Origin: Priestia megaterium | Lineage (GTDB): Bacteria > Bacillota > Bacilli > Bacillales > Bacillaceae_H | DNA: 64,000 bases | NCBI GenBank assembly: GCA_008180335.1 | Contig: VTEF01000001.1 | Coordinates: 248,001-312,000, forward strand | Direction of reading: 5' to 3' | Part shown: in pieces, positions 9,284-18,045 of the stretch | How the letters are laid out: each line of letters starts with the position of its first letter | How positions within the stretch are numbered: the first letter of the stretch is position 1 | Notes under the pieces: model-generated | The model's database searches: none | Seen by the model: only the letters and a program-made list of their open reading frames with translations | Told to the model about the DNA's origin: nothing | Translations under genes and position numbers: made by a program

Positions 9284-9885
9284 AGAACGAACGTAGAATC
9301 CATTTTTTGTTCTAAAGAAAGTATCAATTAGTAGTACAATGCTTTTAAGATGAACTTTATTTTTCTGTAAGGATCTGTAGTACATAAATGATTAGCATAG
9401 AAAAATACTAAATTCATTACGCAGTATCACAATCATGGAAATGAACAGCAACAGTTGACTGAAAAATTTATGTAGATGACTATATGCAATGTGTTGGTTC
9501 TTAGCAAGATACTAATGATCAAAAAACAAGCTTCTTAGATGGGGGTTAGGACAAGAGATGGTTTTGTGAAATGAATTTGAAAATAAGCAATGAGGGGATG
9601 TAACGTTACGAATTGAGTCATTTATCATAGTTGTTTAAAGAGGACTATGACTAGTATCGTATGAATCATTCCATTTTTCGAATAACCAAAAGCTACAATA
9701 GAACTAAAAGTATTTTCATAATTAAGTAATTATTGTAAAATTATAACTGTAATCTTGGTGCTATATTGAAGTTTTTTACATTTCATTCTTTCCTATCAGC
9801 ACTAAATACATGTGAAGATTTACTCACTTCAAGGTGATGAGGAAAATTAATGATTGAAGCTTATTTTATTCGAGTTATTCGTTTA
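9284..9885 (+). other. 600-bp gene-poor stretch before the mini-prepilin
   Basis: No reading frame of useful length with a ribosome binding site is visible on either strand, and stop codons are scattered in all frames. The only features I note are a short palindrome TAACGTTA near 9601 and a 16-codon frame at 9850-9900 (MIEAYFIRVIRLKGRC) that ends just before the mini-prepilin start. It may be decayed coding DNA. Confidence 0.4.
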
Positions 9886-9903
9886 AAAGGGAGGTGTTGA
9901 AAA

Positions 9904-10023
9904 ATGATAAAAAAAGAAAAAGGTTTAACGCTGATTCAGTTATTAGTAATTATTATTATACTTGGAATTACCGCAGCAATTCTTATTCCAAGTATTGGAG
10001 GGATGATTCAAAACTCATTATGA
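9904..10023 (+). CDS. mini type IV prepilin-like protein, 39 aa (possibly truncated)
   Basis: Short frame missed by length cutoffs. The protein begins MIKKEKG, then LTLIQLLVIIIILGITAA, ILIP and ends SIGGMIQNSL. That is a class III prepilin signal: basic leader, Gly before the cleavage point, hydrophobic alpha-1N helix, conserved Pro. The usual Glu at mature position +5 is Gln. A strong Shine-Dalgarno AAAGGGAGGTG (9886-9895) sits 8 nt upstream of ATG. The protein stops where a pilin globular domain would begin. In the same frame the DNA downstream runs to 10164 with only one further stop, without clear pilin similarity. It precedes prepilin peptidase comC, so it is either a minimal pilin or a truncated relic. 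Confidence 0.65.
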   Translation: MIKKEKGLTLIQLLVIIIILGITAAILIPSIGGMIQNSL

Positions 10024-10214
10024 AGAGAAGGAATATCTATCTAGTTCAGAGGTAGGATGCTTAGAAAGCATCTGAAAAGAATGGTAGGACTATTTCATAG
10101 ATGTAATGTTGTGTTAGACGCATTTAATGCAATGTTTATACGTTCTCTAACTGAAAAATAGGTGAAGAATGCCGCTAACAGCAATGCAGCGTCAAACTGC
10201 TATCAGAGGTGATA

Positions 10215-10967
10215 ATGATCTTAGAGATATATTTGTTTATTATAGGTCTTACACTGGGTTCATTTTATAATGTTGTCGGACTGCGTATACCCGTTAATCA
10301 GTCAATTGTTCGTCCTCGGTCTAGCTGTCCAAAATGTGGACATGCATTAAGAATATCCGAACTGGTTCCCGTTTTCTCCTATGTCATTCAAAAAGGAAGG
10401 TGCCGTAGCTGTAAAGCTGAAATCCCTCCATTTTACCCCATTATGGAACTCCTTACAGGCTTCTCTTTTTTTCTATCATTTCACTTAATTGGTCTTCAAC
10501 TTGAATTACTCGTAGCTCTAACCCTTGTTTCGTTATTAGCAATTATTGTTATATCAGATTTAGCATATATGATTATTTCTAATAAAGTACTTTTATTTTT
10601 TACCCCGTTATTGATTATCGAACGCTTGTTTATCCCGCTTTCTCCCTGGTGGGACTGTTTATTTGGTGCAATGATTGGATTTAGTTTGCTATTTTTAATT
10701 GGCTTTGTCAGTGGAGGCGGGATGGGGGGAGGAGATATTAAACTATATGGTGTATTAGGCATCGTTCTTGGCTGGAAATTAGTACTTTTGTCATTCTTTT
10801 TAGCTACTTTATTTGGTGCAGTAATTGGCATATACAGCTTAATAGCAGGCAAAGTACAAAAAGGAAAACCGATGCCATTCGGTCCATTCATTGCAGGAGG
10901 AACAATTATCGCTTATTTTTATGGAGAAGAGCTATTAAGCTGGTATTTAGCTATGTTAGTCAGGTAA
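10215..10967 (+). CDS. comC: prepilin peptidase / N-methyltransferase (type 4 leader peptidase)
   Basis: Polytopic membrane aspartyl protease (A24 family) that cleaves and N-methylates type IV prepilins; in Bacillus it processes the ComG pseudopilins for DNA uptake. 250 residues, eight predicted hydrophobic segments. An N-terminal domain holds the paired zinc-type cysteines CPKCG and CRSCK. Catalytic aspartates are in VISDLAYM (about D115) and GGGMGGGDIKL (about D174). The start is ATG 10215 with AGAGGTGAT just upstream; GTG 10209 lies in the Shine-Dalgarno. Located between folC and spoIIB as in B. subtilis. Confidence 0.93.
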   Translation: MILEIYLFIIGLTLGSFYNVVGLRIPVNQSIVRPRSSCPKCGHALRISELVPVFSYVIQKGRCRSCKAEIPPFYPIMELLTGFSFFLSFHLIGLQLELLVALTLVSLLAIIVISDLAYMIISNKVLLFFTPLLIIERLFIPLSPWWDCLFGAMIGFSLLFLIGFVSGGGMGGGDIKLYGVLGIVLGWKLVLLSFFLATLFGAVIGIYSLIAGKVQKGKPMPFGPFIAGGTIIAYFYGEELLSWYLAMLVR

Positions 10968-11042
10968 CAAAGGGAGCGTATCAGCTAAACTATCTGTCGA
11001 AACTATCCCAGGCTTTGTAACAAATTAGCGAAAACCTTTTCT

Positions 11043-11074
11043 AACAAGGCGACAAATGTCTTGTTTTTTTTTTT
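11043..11074 (+). terminator. terminator after comC
   Basis: AACAAG (11043-11048) pairs with CTTGTT (11060-11065), followed by an uninterrupted T-run to 11074. Short stem but strong T-tract. Confidence 0.7.
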
Positions 11075-11133
11075 ATGTTCTATGATAGCATGGAAAAAAG
11101 TGTATGATTTAGACCGTAAAAGGTGGTGAAAAG

Positions 11134-12138
11134 ATGGACAAGCGTAATCAACGAATTTCGATTAAAATTAATGGAGAAAAAAAAGAAATCCAACATAGGC
11201 CAAAGCAAGAGCAACCCAAAGATGAATTTAACTGGATCCTCCCTGAACCAGCGGCTTTTGATGAAAAAGTCGTGTCAATTGAAGATGTCCGAAATGAAAA
11301 AAAGAAAAAGGAGAAACCAGTCATAAAGCGTGCTTCATTATCGTCTTCTCCTTCAATTGTGAAGCGAGTTGTAACAATCGTGTTATTAGCGATTGCTATT
11401 GGTGTTGGATTTGGGATGTTTAGCTTAAAAGCAATGACGAGTGAACAATCAGCTGAACCAGCGGTAACTCAATCTACTGATTCACCAGCTGTCATTGATA
11501 ATCCAAATAAAGAGAAAGTGTTGCCAGCTGATGAAGCAAAATCTGAAGCGAACGATGATAAAAAAAGTGATATTCAAACAAAGCTAACAGTTGAACCAGT
11601 TGATGTATTTATTGTTCAAGCCGGTGTTTTTTCTACAAAAACTGCGGCTGAAAAAGAAAGCACAAAACTAGAAAAGAACAACATGGCAAGTGTTATTTTA
11701 AGGCAAAATAATCAGTATGCATTAGTTGTAGGAGCAGGTACAAATGAAGCAAGTGCAAAACAAATTAGCTCCTATTATAAAGAAGATGGACAAGACGTGT
11801 ATGTCAAATCTTATCAAATTCAAGGCGGTAATCCATTAAATAAAGAAGATGAGAAAGTGATGGTGACGATACAGCCCTTTATGGCCAATATCATTGACCA
11901 ATCGATTAAAACAATGGGTGGAAAAAAAGCTTCAAACTTAAATGAAATAAAAGATGAATTGGAAAAAATTAATAAGCAAACAAAAAATAAAGATGTCAAA
12001 GCAATCATTGATCGTCTTCAAAAAGCAGTGGTGTCACTGGAGAGTTATAACAAAAATAAAACAAAAAAAGCTGCATGGTCTTCTCATCAGCAAGTGTTAA
12101 CATGTCTTCAGCAATATGAAAAGGTCGTTAATGAATGA
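11134..12138 (+). CDS. spoIIB: SpoIIB, septal SPOR-domain sporulation protein
   Basis: Sporulation protein that localises to the division septum and aids engulfment in B. subtilis. 334 residues: a charged cytoplasmic N-terminus (1-75), one membrane segment around residues 78-100 (IVLLAIAIGVGFGMF), an acidic linker, then a SPOR domain at about 150-228 (FIVQAGVFSTKTAAEKE to VYVKSYQIQGG) that should bind septal peptidoglycan, and a helical C-terminus. RBS AAAGGTGGTGA precedes ATG 11134. Its position between comC and maf matches B. subtilis. Confidence 0.9.
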   Translation: MDKRNQRISIKINGEKKEIQHRPKQEQPKDEFNWILPEPAAFDEKVVSIEDVRNEKKKKEKPVIKRASLSSSPSIVKRVVTIVLLAIAIGVGFGMFSLKAMTSEQSAEPAVTQSTDSPAVIDNPNKEKVLPADEAKSEANDDKKSDIQTKLTVEPVDVFIVQAGVFSTKTAAEKESTKLEKNNMASVILRQNNQYALVVGAGTNEASAKQISSYYKEDGQDVYVKSYQIQGGNPLNKEDEKVMVTIQPFMANIIDQSIKTMGGKKASNLNEIKDELEKINKQTKNKDVKAIIDRLQKAVVSLESYNKNKTKKAAWSSHQQVLTCLQQYEKVVNE

Positions 12139-12169
12139 GTAATTTTAGGATCATTGAATGTTTGTGATG

Positions 12170-12206
12170 CAAGTCAGGCAGTATGATGCTGCCTGACTTG
12201 TTTATT
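12170..12206 (+). terminator. terminator after spoIIB
   Basis: A perfect 12-bp stem (12170-12181 with 12189-12200), 7-nt loop, then TTTATT. It starts 31 bp after the spoIIB stop and insulates maf-radC. Confidence 0.85.
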
Positions 12207-12279
12207 GTAAAAGAAGGTATGACTTGTTAAAATTAAGCTGTGTCCTTCTTTTCTAAATTGAGATGCAAAGGTGAGATCA

Positions 12280-12855
12280 ATGAATAAACAACTAATATTA
12301 GCCTCAGGTTCTCCACGTCGTAAAGAGCTGTTAAATCAACTCCATATTCCTTTTTCTGTCCATGTCAGTACAATTGAAGAAACAGTTAAGCCGAATCAAT
12401 CTCCGGCTGAAGTTGTAATGGATTTAGCGGCCCAAAAGGCTTGTGACGTAGCTAGATTTTACCCAAATGACCTTGTATTAGGCTCGGATACAGTCGTTGT
12501 GTATCATAATCAGATTTTAGGTAAGCCGTTCACAAAAGAAGAAGCCGTCGAAACGCTTAAAATGTTATCTGGCAAAAAACATCAGGTATTAACAGGAGTG
12601 GCATTTGTACAAGGAGCGAGTGTGAGTACATTTTATGAACAAACAGATGTTGAATTTTGGCCCTTAGAAGTAGATGAAATTGTGCAATACGTTCACTCGG
12701 GTGAGCCGATGGACAAGGCGGGTTCATATGGCATACAAGGTTTAGGAGCTGCATTTGTAAAAGGGGTTCAAGGTGATTATTTTACAGTTGTCGGCCTTCC
12801 CTTGTCTCGCACGGTACGAGAACTTAAAAAGCATGGGTTTGTCTACTCGATTTAA
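12280..12855 (+). CDS. maf: Maf nucleotide pyrophosphatase (dTTP/UTP type)
   Basis: Maf/HAM1-type house-cleaning NTP pyrophosphatase; Bacillus Maf is linked to division arrest when overproduced. 191 residues with the N-terminal LASGSPRRKELL motif, GSDTVV (metal/base site), the KP.TKEEA segment and DKAGSYGIQG typical of the dTTP/UTP-specific branch. The start is ATG 12280 with AAAGGTGAG at 12268-12274; the longer frame from GTG 12271 would overlap the Shine-Dalgarno. radC follows after 15 bp, so maf-radC are cotranscribed. Confidence 0.95.
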   Translation: MNKQLILASGSPRRKELLNQLHIPFSVHVSTIEETVKPNQSPAEVVMDLAAQKACDVARFYPNDLVLGSDTVVVYHNQILGKPFTKEEAVETLKMLSGKKHQVLTGVAFVQGASVSTFYEQTDVEFWPLEVDEIVQYVHSGEPMDKAGSYGIQGLGAAFVKGVQGDYFTVVGLPLSRTVRELKKHGFVYSI

Positions 12856-12870
12856 AAGGAGTGACAAGAT

Positions 12871-13560
12871 GTGACGAAACAATCATTAATGATTAAAGAT
12901 TTCCCCCAAGATGAAAGACCTAGGGAGCGCCTCATGCTAAAAGGTGCTTCTAGTCTTTCGAACCATGAATTAATCGCTATTTTACTTCGAACAGGAACAA
13001 AAGAAGAATCTGTGTTACAGTTGTCAAACAGGATTTTAAATCATTTTGAAGGCTTACAATTGCTTCAAGATGCCACAGTCAATGAAATTACCAATATTAA
13101 AGGTATTGGACCTGCTAAGGCCATTCAAATTATTGCAGCGATTGAGATTGGAAAAAGAATCGCGCAGTTAAAACCAGACACTAGGTACACCATTCGTAGT
13201 CCAGAAGATGGAGCCAACTATGTAATGGAAGAAATGCGTATCCTGTCACAAGAGCACTTTGTCTGTTTATACTTAAATACAAAAAATCAAGTTCTTCATA
13301 AACAAACCATCTTCATCGGAAGCCTCAACTCATCGATTGTACATCCTCGTGAAATTTTTAAAGAAGCATTCCGTCGCTCTGCAGCTTCCATTATTTGTGT
13401 TCACAACCATCCTTCTGGAGATCCCACTCCTAGTCGAGAGGACATTGATGTCACCAAACGTTTGAAAGAGTGCGGGCTAATTATTGGAATTGAATTATTA
13501 GATCATCTAATAATTGGAGATCGAAAATATATTAGCTTAAAAGAAAAAGGATACATGTAA
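12871..13560 (+). CDS. radC: RadC family protein (JAB/MPN domain)
   Basis: 229 residues. An N-terminal helix-hairpin-helix DNA-binding part is visible (ITNIKGIGPAKAIQI, about residues 72-86), and the C-terminal JAMM metalloprotease-like motif HNHPSGDPTPSREDID carries the His-x-His and Asp zinc ligands. Biochemical function is not firmly established despite the historical DNA-repair name. It starts at GTG 12871 with AAAAGGAGTG upstream; an ATG at 12869 is followed directly by TGA. Placed between maf and mreB as in B. subtilis. Confidence 0.94.
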   Translation: MTKQSLMIKDFPQDERPRERLMLKGASSLSNHELIAILLRTGTKEESVLQLSNRILNHFEGLQLLQDATVNEITNIKGIGPAKAIQIIAAIEIGKRIAQLKPDTRYTIRSPEDGANYVMEEMRILSQEHFVCLYLNTKNQVLHKQTIFIGSLNSSIVHPREIFKEAFRRSAASIICVHNHPSGDPTPSREDIDVTKRLKECGLIIGIELLDHLIIGDRKYISLKEKGYM

Positions 13561-13679
13561 TGCTATGCTTTTTAAAAACGTTGAGTTATAATAGTAGTCA
13601 TGATTTTAAATGACAAGTTCTTTACAATCATCGATTATTAATGGACAAAGCATGAAGGTTTATCATACAATATTTGGCG

Positions 13680-13708
13680 TTGACATCTATAAAAGAAGCA
13701 TAGAAAAT
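13680..13708 (+). promoter_or_regulatory. candidate sigma-A promoter upstream of mreB
   Basis: Perfect TTGACA (13680-13685), 17-nt spacer, GAAAAT (13703-13708, 4 of 6 matches). A second TATAAT at 13587-13592 lacks a good -35. Start point about 75 bp before mreB. Confidence 0.45.
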
Positions 13709-13788
13709 AAAAATGTTAGTAATGAAATGGTGGAATTGAGCTATAGGATTTTTACCTTTGCATTCCGGTAAGAGAAAGGAAGAGACAC

Positions 13789-14814
13789 ATGTTTGGAATC
13801 GGTACTAGAGACCTTGGAATAGATTTGGGTACTGCAAATACACTCGTTTATGTAAAAGGAAAAGGAATTGTTGTGCGTGAGCCATCAGTTGTGGCCTTGC
13901 AAACAGATACAAAGCAAATCGTGGCAGTAGGTAACGATGCAAAAAATATGATTGGTCGTACGCCAGGAAACGTTGTAGCACTTCGTCCAATGAAAGATGG
14001 CGTTATCGCAGATTATGAAACGACAGCAACAATGATGAAATACTATATCAAACAAGCTCAAAAAACAAAAAGCTTGTTTGCTGGTAAGCCATATGTAATG
14101 GTGTGTGTACCATCAGGGATTACAGCAGTTGAAAAACGCGCTGTTATTGACGCAACTCGTCAAGCCGGTGCTCGTGATGCATATACAATTGAAGAGCCAT
14201 TTGCAGCAGCAATTGGCGCTAATCTACCAGTGTGGGAACCAACAGGTAGTATGGTTGTAGATATTGGTGGAGGTACGACAGAAGTAGCTATTATTTCATT
14301 AGGTGGCATTGTTACATGTCAGTCTATCCGTATCGCTGGTGATGAAATGGATGAAGCAATCATTCAATACATTCGTAAGAACTACAATTTAATGATTGGT
14401 GAACGTACATCAGAAGCATTGAAAGTAGAAGTTGGGTCGGCAGGAATACCAGAAGGAATCGATAATATGGAGATTCGTGGACGTGACTTATTAACAGGGT
14501 TACCAAAAACAATTGAAATTTCAGCGGAAGAAATTGCCGATGCATTAAAAGATACAGTATCAGCAATTGTAGATTCCGTAAAAAGTACACTTGAAAAAAC
14601 ACCACCAGAACTTGCAGCTGATATTATGGACAGAGGTATTGTCTTAACAGGTGGTGGAGCATTGTTACGCAATTTAGATAAAGTAATTAGTGAAGAAACA
14701 AATATGCCTGTTGTAATTGCAGAAGATCCATTAGATTGTGTAGCGATTGGAACAGGGAAAGCATTAGATCATATTGATTTATTTAAAAATCGTACAAGCG
14801 ATTCATATCGCTAA
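13789..14814 (+). CDS. mreB: rod shape-determining actin homolog MreB
   Basis: Bacterial actin that forms membrane-bound filaments directing lateral wall synthesis and rod shape. 341 residues. The actin-fold phosphate loops are clear: [19 protein letters not shown] (phosphate 1), [17 protein letters not shown] (phosphate 2) and the adenosine motif [15 protein letters not shown]. An N-terminal amphipathic start ([10 protein letters not shown]) fits direct membrane contact. RBS AGAAAGGAAG upstream of ATG 13789. First gene of mreBCD, then minCD. Confidence 0.98.
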   Translation: MFGIGTRDLGIDLGTANTLVYVKGKGIVVREPSVVALQTDTKQIVAVGNDAKNMIGRTPGNVVALRPMKDGVIADYETTATMMKYYIKQAQKTKSLFAGKPYVMVCVPSGITAVEKRAVIDATRQAGARDAYTIEEPFAAAIGANLPVWEPTGSMVVDIGGGTTEVAIISLGGIVTCQSIRIAGDEMDEAIIQYIRKNYNLMIGERTSEALKVEVGSAGIPEGIDNMEIRGRDLLTGLPKTIEISAEEIADALKDTVSAIVDSVKSTLEKTPPELAADIMDRGIVLTGGGALLRNLDKVISEETNMPVVIAEDPLDCVAIGTGKALDHIDLFKNRTSDSYR

Positions 14815-14833
14815 ACGTTAAGAGGTGTAAATC

Positions 14834-15715
14834 ATGCCACAGTTTTTCTTAAATAAACGTCTCGTTATCTTGTTGGTCAGTATTATTGTATTAGTGGCAT
14901 TGATTGGTTTTTCGTTAAATGGTCGTAAAGATGTAACGTGGCCTGAACAATTTGTAAAAGATACAGTTGGTCTTGTTCAGGCTACATTTCACCAACCCGC
15001 ACAGTATGTAGCGGGTTTCTTTCAGAATGTAGGTGACTTAAAGCGTACATATGAAGAAAATGAGGTTTTAAAAGCGCGTTTAGATGAACGTATGCAGTTA
15101 GAAGCAAAAGTAAATGAATTGCAAAAAGAAAATGACAAATTAAGAAAGCAAGTGGAGAAAGAAAGCGATTTAAAGAAGTATGATCCAATTGAAGCGACAG
15201 TCATTGCGCGAAACCCAGATCGATGGCATGAAGTGATTGCAATCGATAAAGGAAAAGTGCATAATGTTGCAGAAAATATGGCAGTAATTACGCCAGGTGG
15301 ATTAATTGGGAAAGTCAAGCATGCATCTCAGTTTACCTCTACTGTACAACTAATTAGCTCTTCTGATCGCACGAATCGTGTATCTGCTAAAATTCAAGCA
15401 AAAACACCGGTTTACGGGTTAATTGAAGGCTATGATGAAAAAGAACAAGCACTGTTACTAAGACGTATTCCGTTTGACGCCGAGATTAAAGAAAAGCAAA
15501 AAGTTGTGACGTCTGGTCTTGGTGGAGAAGATGGTGTATTTCCAAGTGGACTCGTGATTGGAGAAATTACAAAAATTGAACCTGATGAGTATGGCTTAAC
15601 AAAAAAAGCTTATGTCAAGCCATCAACAGATTTATATGACTTAGATCATGTAATGGTGGCAAAGAGAAGCACCGTTATGCCTGAAAAAGATTTAGAGGAA
15701 GAGGAGGAAAAGTAG
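14834..15715 (+). CDS. mreC: rod shape-determining protein MreC
   Basis: Bitopic membrane protein of the elongasome that links MreB/MreD to peptidoglycan synthases outside the membrane. 293 residues: one N-terminal membrane helix (about 10-28), an extracytoplasmic coiled coil (TYEENEVLKARLDERMQLEAK region, about 70-115), then paired beta-barrel domains (VIAIDKGKVHNVAENMAVITPGGLIGKV). The acidic C-terminus ends EEEEEK. Only 19 bp separate it from mreB, and its stop overlaps the mreD start by one base, indicating coupled translation. Confidence 0.97.
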   Translation: MPQFFLNKRLVILLVSIIVLVALIGFSLNGRKDVTWPEQFVKDTVGLVQATFHQPAQYVAGFFQNVGDLKRTYEENEVLKARLDERMQLEAKVNELQKENDKLRKQVEKESDLKKYDPIEATVIARNPDRWHEVIAIDKGKVHNVAENMAVITPGGLIGKVKHASQFTSTVQLISSSDRTNRVSAKIQAKTPVYGLIEGYDEKEQALLLRRIPFDAEIKEKQKVVTSGLGGEDGVFPSGLVIGEITKIEPDEYGLTKKAYVKPSTDLYDLDHVMVAKRSTVMPEKDLEEEEEK

Positions 15716-16236
15716 TGAAACGTTTCCTCCTACCTTTTTTAATCTTAGTTATTTTTATGTTTGAAAGTATTTTTGTGAACTTTTTTGCGATGCAGCCTTC
15801 TCTCCGCGATTGGCTTCTTTCACCACGTTTTGTTGTTGTCGCTCTTGTTTTTATGACGGTGTACTTAAAGCCAAAGCAAGCGATGCTATACGGAGTCATT
15901 TTTGGTTTTCTTTATGATATTGCATTCACGGATGTATTAGGGATATATGGCTTAGGACTTCCAGCTGTTTGTTATATTGTGTCAAAGTTAATCAAAGTTG
16001 TGGAAAGTAATTTACTTGTTGTCATTTTTATGTGTTTACTAGCTGTAGCCATTATTGAATTTTATGTGTACGGAATTAATTCTATTATTCATGTATCTGA
16101 TATGACCATTGGTCGCTTTTTACAAGAGCGATTTTACGCAACCATCATTTTAAATGCCGTATTTGCACTTATATTTGCGTTGCCGCTTCAAAAATGTTTC
16201 CAGCATCTTTCTACTTATTATGCAGATGAACGGTAA
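15715..16236 (+). CDS. mreD: rod shape-determining protein MreD
   Basis: Polytopic membrane partner of MreC in the cell-elongation machinery. 173 residues, about five hydrophobic segments, containing the family sequence YGVIFGFLYDIAFTDVLGIYGLG. It starts at GTG 15715, which shares one base with the mreC TAG stop; the Shine-Dalgarno GAAGAGGAGGA lies within the end of mreC. The 120-bp gap to minC has no obvious terminator. Confidence 0.95.
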   Translation: MKRFLLPFLILVIFMFESIFVNFFAMQPSLRDWLLSPRFVVVALVFMTVYLKPKQAMLYGVIFGFLYDIAFTDVLGIYGLGLPAVCYIVSKLIKVVESNLLVVIFMCLLAVAIIEFYVYGINSIIHVSDMTIGRFLQERFYATIILNAVFALIFALPLQKCFQHLSTYYADER

Positions 16237-16356
16237 CAATACAAAAAAAGACATTTTTCTAGTTCAATAGTAGGGAGAAATCTTTTTATTCAACAAAATG
16301 AAAAAGAGGAATTAGTAAGTCTCTGTCGAAATTATATATTCGTTGAGGTGAGCGTC

Positions 16357-17040
16357 TTGAACAAACAAAAGGATCAAAATGTGACAATTAAAGGAACTAA
16401 AGACGGATTAACGTTGCATCTCAATGATACATGTTCATTCGAAGATATTTTAACAGAACTGCAAACCAAGTTGTTAACGAATAAACATGGAGATGACAAA
16501 CAAATTGTCACAGTGTATGTGAAAGTTGGTAATCGTTTTGTAACTACAGAGCAAGAGATTGAATTAAAGGCGCTCATAGAGAAGAATAAATATTTAGTAG
16601 TCAAACAAATCGATAGTAACGTCATTTTAAAACAGGATGCATTACGAGTAAAAGAAGAAAATGAATTAGTCTCTGTTACAAAAGTCGTCCGTTCTGGACA
16701 AGTATTACATGTAGAAGGTGATTTACTTCTAATTGGAGATGTGAATCCAGGAGGGACGATTGTAGCAGGAGGGAATCTTTTTATACTAGGTGCTTTACAA
16801 GGAATTGCTCATGCTGGATATCGCGGTGATAAACGCGCGGTGATTGCAGCGTCATTGATGAAGCCTTCGCAACTTCGGATCGCTGATATTATTACAAGAT
16901 CTGAAGAAGAAAGAAATGAGAAGGAAGAAAATGTTATGGAGTGTGCATACTTAAATGACGACAATCAAATGGTGATAGAGCGGGTTCAAACGTTACCGCA
17001 TCTAAGACCCAATTTGACGAGGTTAGAAAGGAGAATTTGA
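16357..17040 (+). CDS. minC: septum site-determining protein MinC
   Basis: Inhibitor of FtsZ assembly that blocks polar division; recruited by MinD. 227 residues: an N-terminal FtsZ-antagonising domain (VTIKGTKDGLTLHLND) and a C-terminal beta-helix with VRSGQVLHVEGDLLLIGDVNPGG, where MinD binds. The start is TTG 16357: GAGGTGAG (16345-16352) is placed correctly for it and MNKQKDQNVTIKGTK aligns with B. subtilis MinC; GTG 16348 lies inside the Shine-Dalgarno. It ends 2 bp before minD. Confidence 0.96.
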   Translation: MNKQKDQNVTIKGTKDGLTLHLNDTCSFEDILTELQTKLLTNKHGDDKQIVTVYVKVGNRFVTTEQEIELKALIEKNKYLVVKQIDSNVILKQDALRVKEENELVSVTKVVRSGQVLHVEGDLLLIGDVNPGGTIVAGGNLFILGALQGIAHAGYRGDKRAVIAASLMKPSQLRIADIITRSEEERNEKEENVMECAYLNDDNQMVIERVQTLPHLRPNLTRLERRI

Positions 17041-17042
17041 CA

Positions 17043-17843
17043 GTGGGAGAGGCTATTGTTGTTACGTCTGGTAAAGGTGGAGTTGGTAAAACAACGACAT
17101 CAGCCAATTTAGGTACTGCGCTAGCGTTAGCTGGAAAGCGCGTTTGTTTAGTAGACACAGATATTGGCCTGCGCAACTTAGATGTTGTGATGGGGCTTGA
17201 AAATCGAATTATATATGATCTTGTAGACGTGGTGGAAGGACGCTGCCAGCCTCAAAAAGCCTTGATAAAAGACAAGCGTTTCGAATGCTTGTACCTGCTT
17301 CCTGCTGCTCAAACGAGTGATAAAACAGCTGTTCAACCAGAACAAATGCGTGATTTAATTCTTGAATTGAAGCAAGATTATGACTATGTCATTATTGATT
17401 GCCCAGCTGGTATCGAACAAGGCTATAAAAATGCTGTAGCTGGTGCAGATAAAGCGCTCGTTGTGACAACACCGGAAGTTTCAGCTGTACGTGATGCAGA
17501 TCGAATTATCGGCCTGCTAGAACAAGAGGATATTGAATCTCCAAAGCTAGTGATTAATCGTATTCGTAATCATATGATGAAAAATGGAGATATGCTAGAT
17601 GTGGATGAGATTTCACAATTGCTTGCTGTAGATCTTATTGGAATTGTTGCTGATGATGAAAATGTAATTAAAGCATCTAACAGCGGTGAGCCAATCGTGA
17701 TGGATCCTTCTAGCAAAGCATCCATTGCATACCGTAATATTGCAAGACGGATTCTTGGAGAAACAGTACCGCTGCAATCACTAGATGAAGAAGACAAAGG
17801 GATGTTTGCTCGTATTAAACGTTTCTTTGGTGTTCGTTCATAA
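17043..17843 (+). CDS. minD: septum site-determining ATPase MinD
   Basis: ParA/MinD-type ATPase that dimerises on the membrane and carries MinC. 266 residues. The deviant Walker A is SGKGGVGKTTTSANLG, switch residues lie in VDTDIGLRNLD, Walker B is VIIDCPAGIEQGYKN, and the C-terminal membrane-targeting amphipathic helix is MFARIKRFFGVRS. The start is GTG 17043 (MGEAIVVTSGKGG) with AGAAAGGAGA (17026-17035) 7 nt upstream; the alternative TTG 17037 overlaps the minC stop and is too close to the Shine-Dalgarno. Last gene of the mre-min operon. Confidence 0.97.
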   Translation: MGEAIVVTSGKGGVGKTTTSANLGTALALAGKRVCLVDTDIGLRNLDVVMGLENRIIYDLVDVVEGRCQPQKALIKDKRFECLYLLPAAQTSDKTAVQPEQMRDLILELKQDYDYVIIDCPAGIEQGYKNAVAGADKALVVTTPEVSAVRDADRIIGLLEQEDIESPKLVINRIRNHMMKNGDMLDVDEISQLLAVDLIGIVADDENVIKASNSGEPIVMDPSSKASIAYRNIARRILGETVPLQSLDEEDKGMFARIKRFFGVRS

Positions 17844-17866
17844 AGATACGTTACTAAAAGAATATT

Positions 17867-17926
17867 GATTACTTGTTACAAGTAATCGTCACAAAAAGCT
17901 TCCATTTCAGGAGGCTTTTTTGTTTT
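17867..17926 (+). terminator. double hairpin after minD
   Basis: First a perfect 9-bp hairpin (17867-17875 with 17879-17887, TTA loop), then a true terminator with an 11-bp stem (17893-17903 with 17910-17920, one G-U) whose 3' arm runs into the T-tract. It marks the end of the mre-min operon. Confidence 0.85.
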
Positions 17927-17977
17927 GAAATAAATTATTTTTAATACATCCGCTCGTTGAACTTTCACTTTATCCTG

Positions 17978-18006
17978 TCATAACGATAACGGACAAGTCA
18001 TACATT
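17978..18006 (+). promoter_or_regulatory. candidate sigma-E promoter of spoIVFA-spoIVFB
   Basis: TCATAAC (17978-17984), exactly 14 nt, CATACATT (17999-18006). The -10 matches CATACAHT fully and the -35 matches KMATATT at 5 of 7. The spoIVF operon is sigma-E controlled in B. subtilis, which agrees. Confidence 0.65.
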
Positions 18007-18045
18007 TGAATATATAAGTTTAAGAACAAGGGAGAATGATGAGTG

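Noticed and set aside
10056-10072. GATGCTT-AGA-AAGCATC hairpin between the mini-prepilin and comC as a terminator
   Set aside because: Perfect 7-bp stem but followed by TGAAAAGAA, with no T-run; left unassigned.
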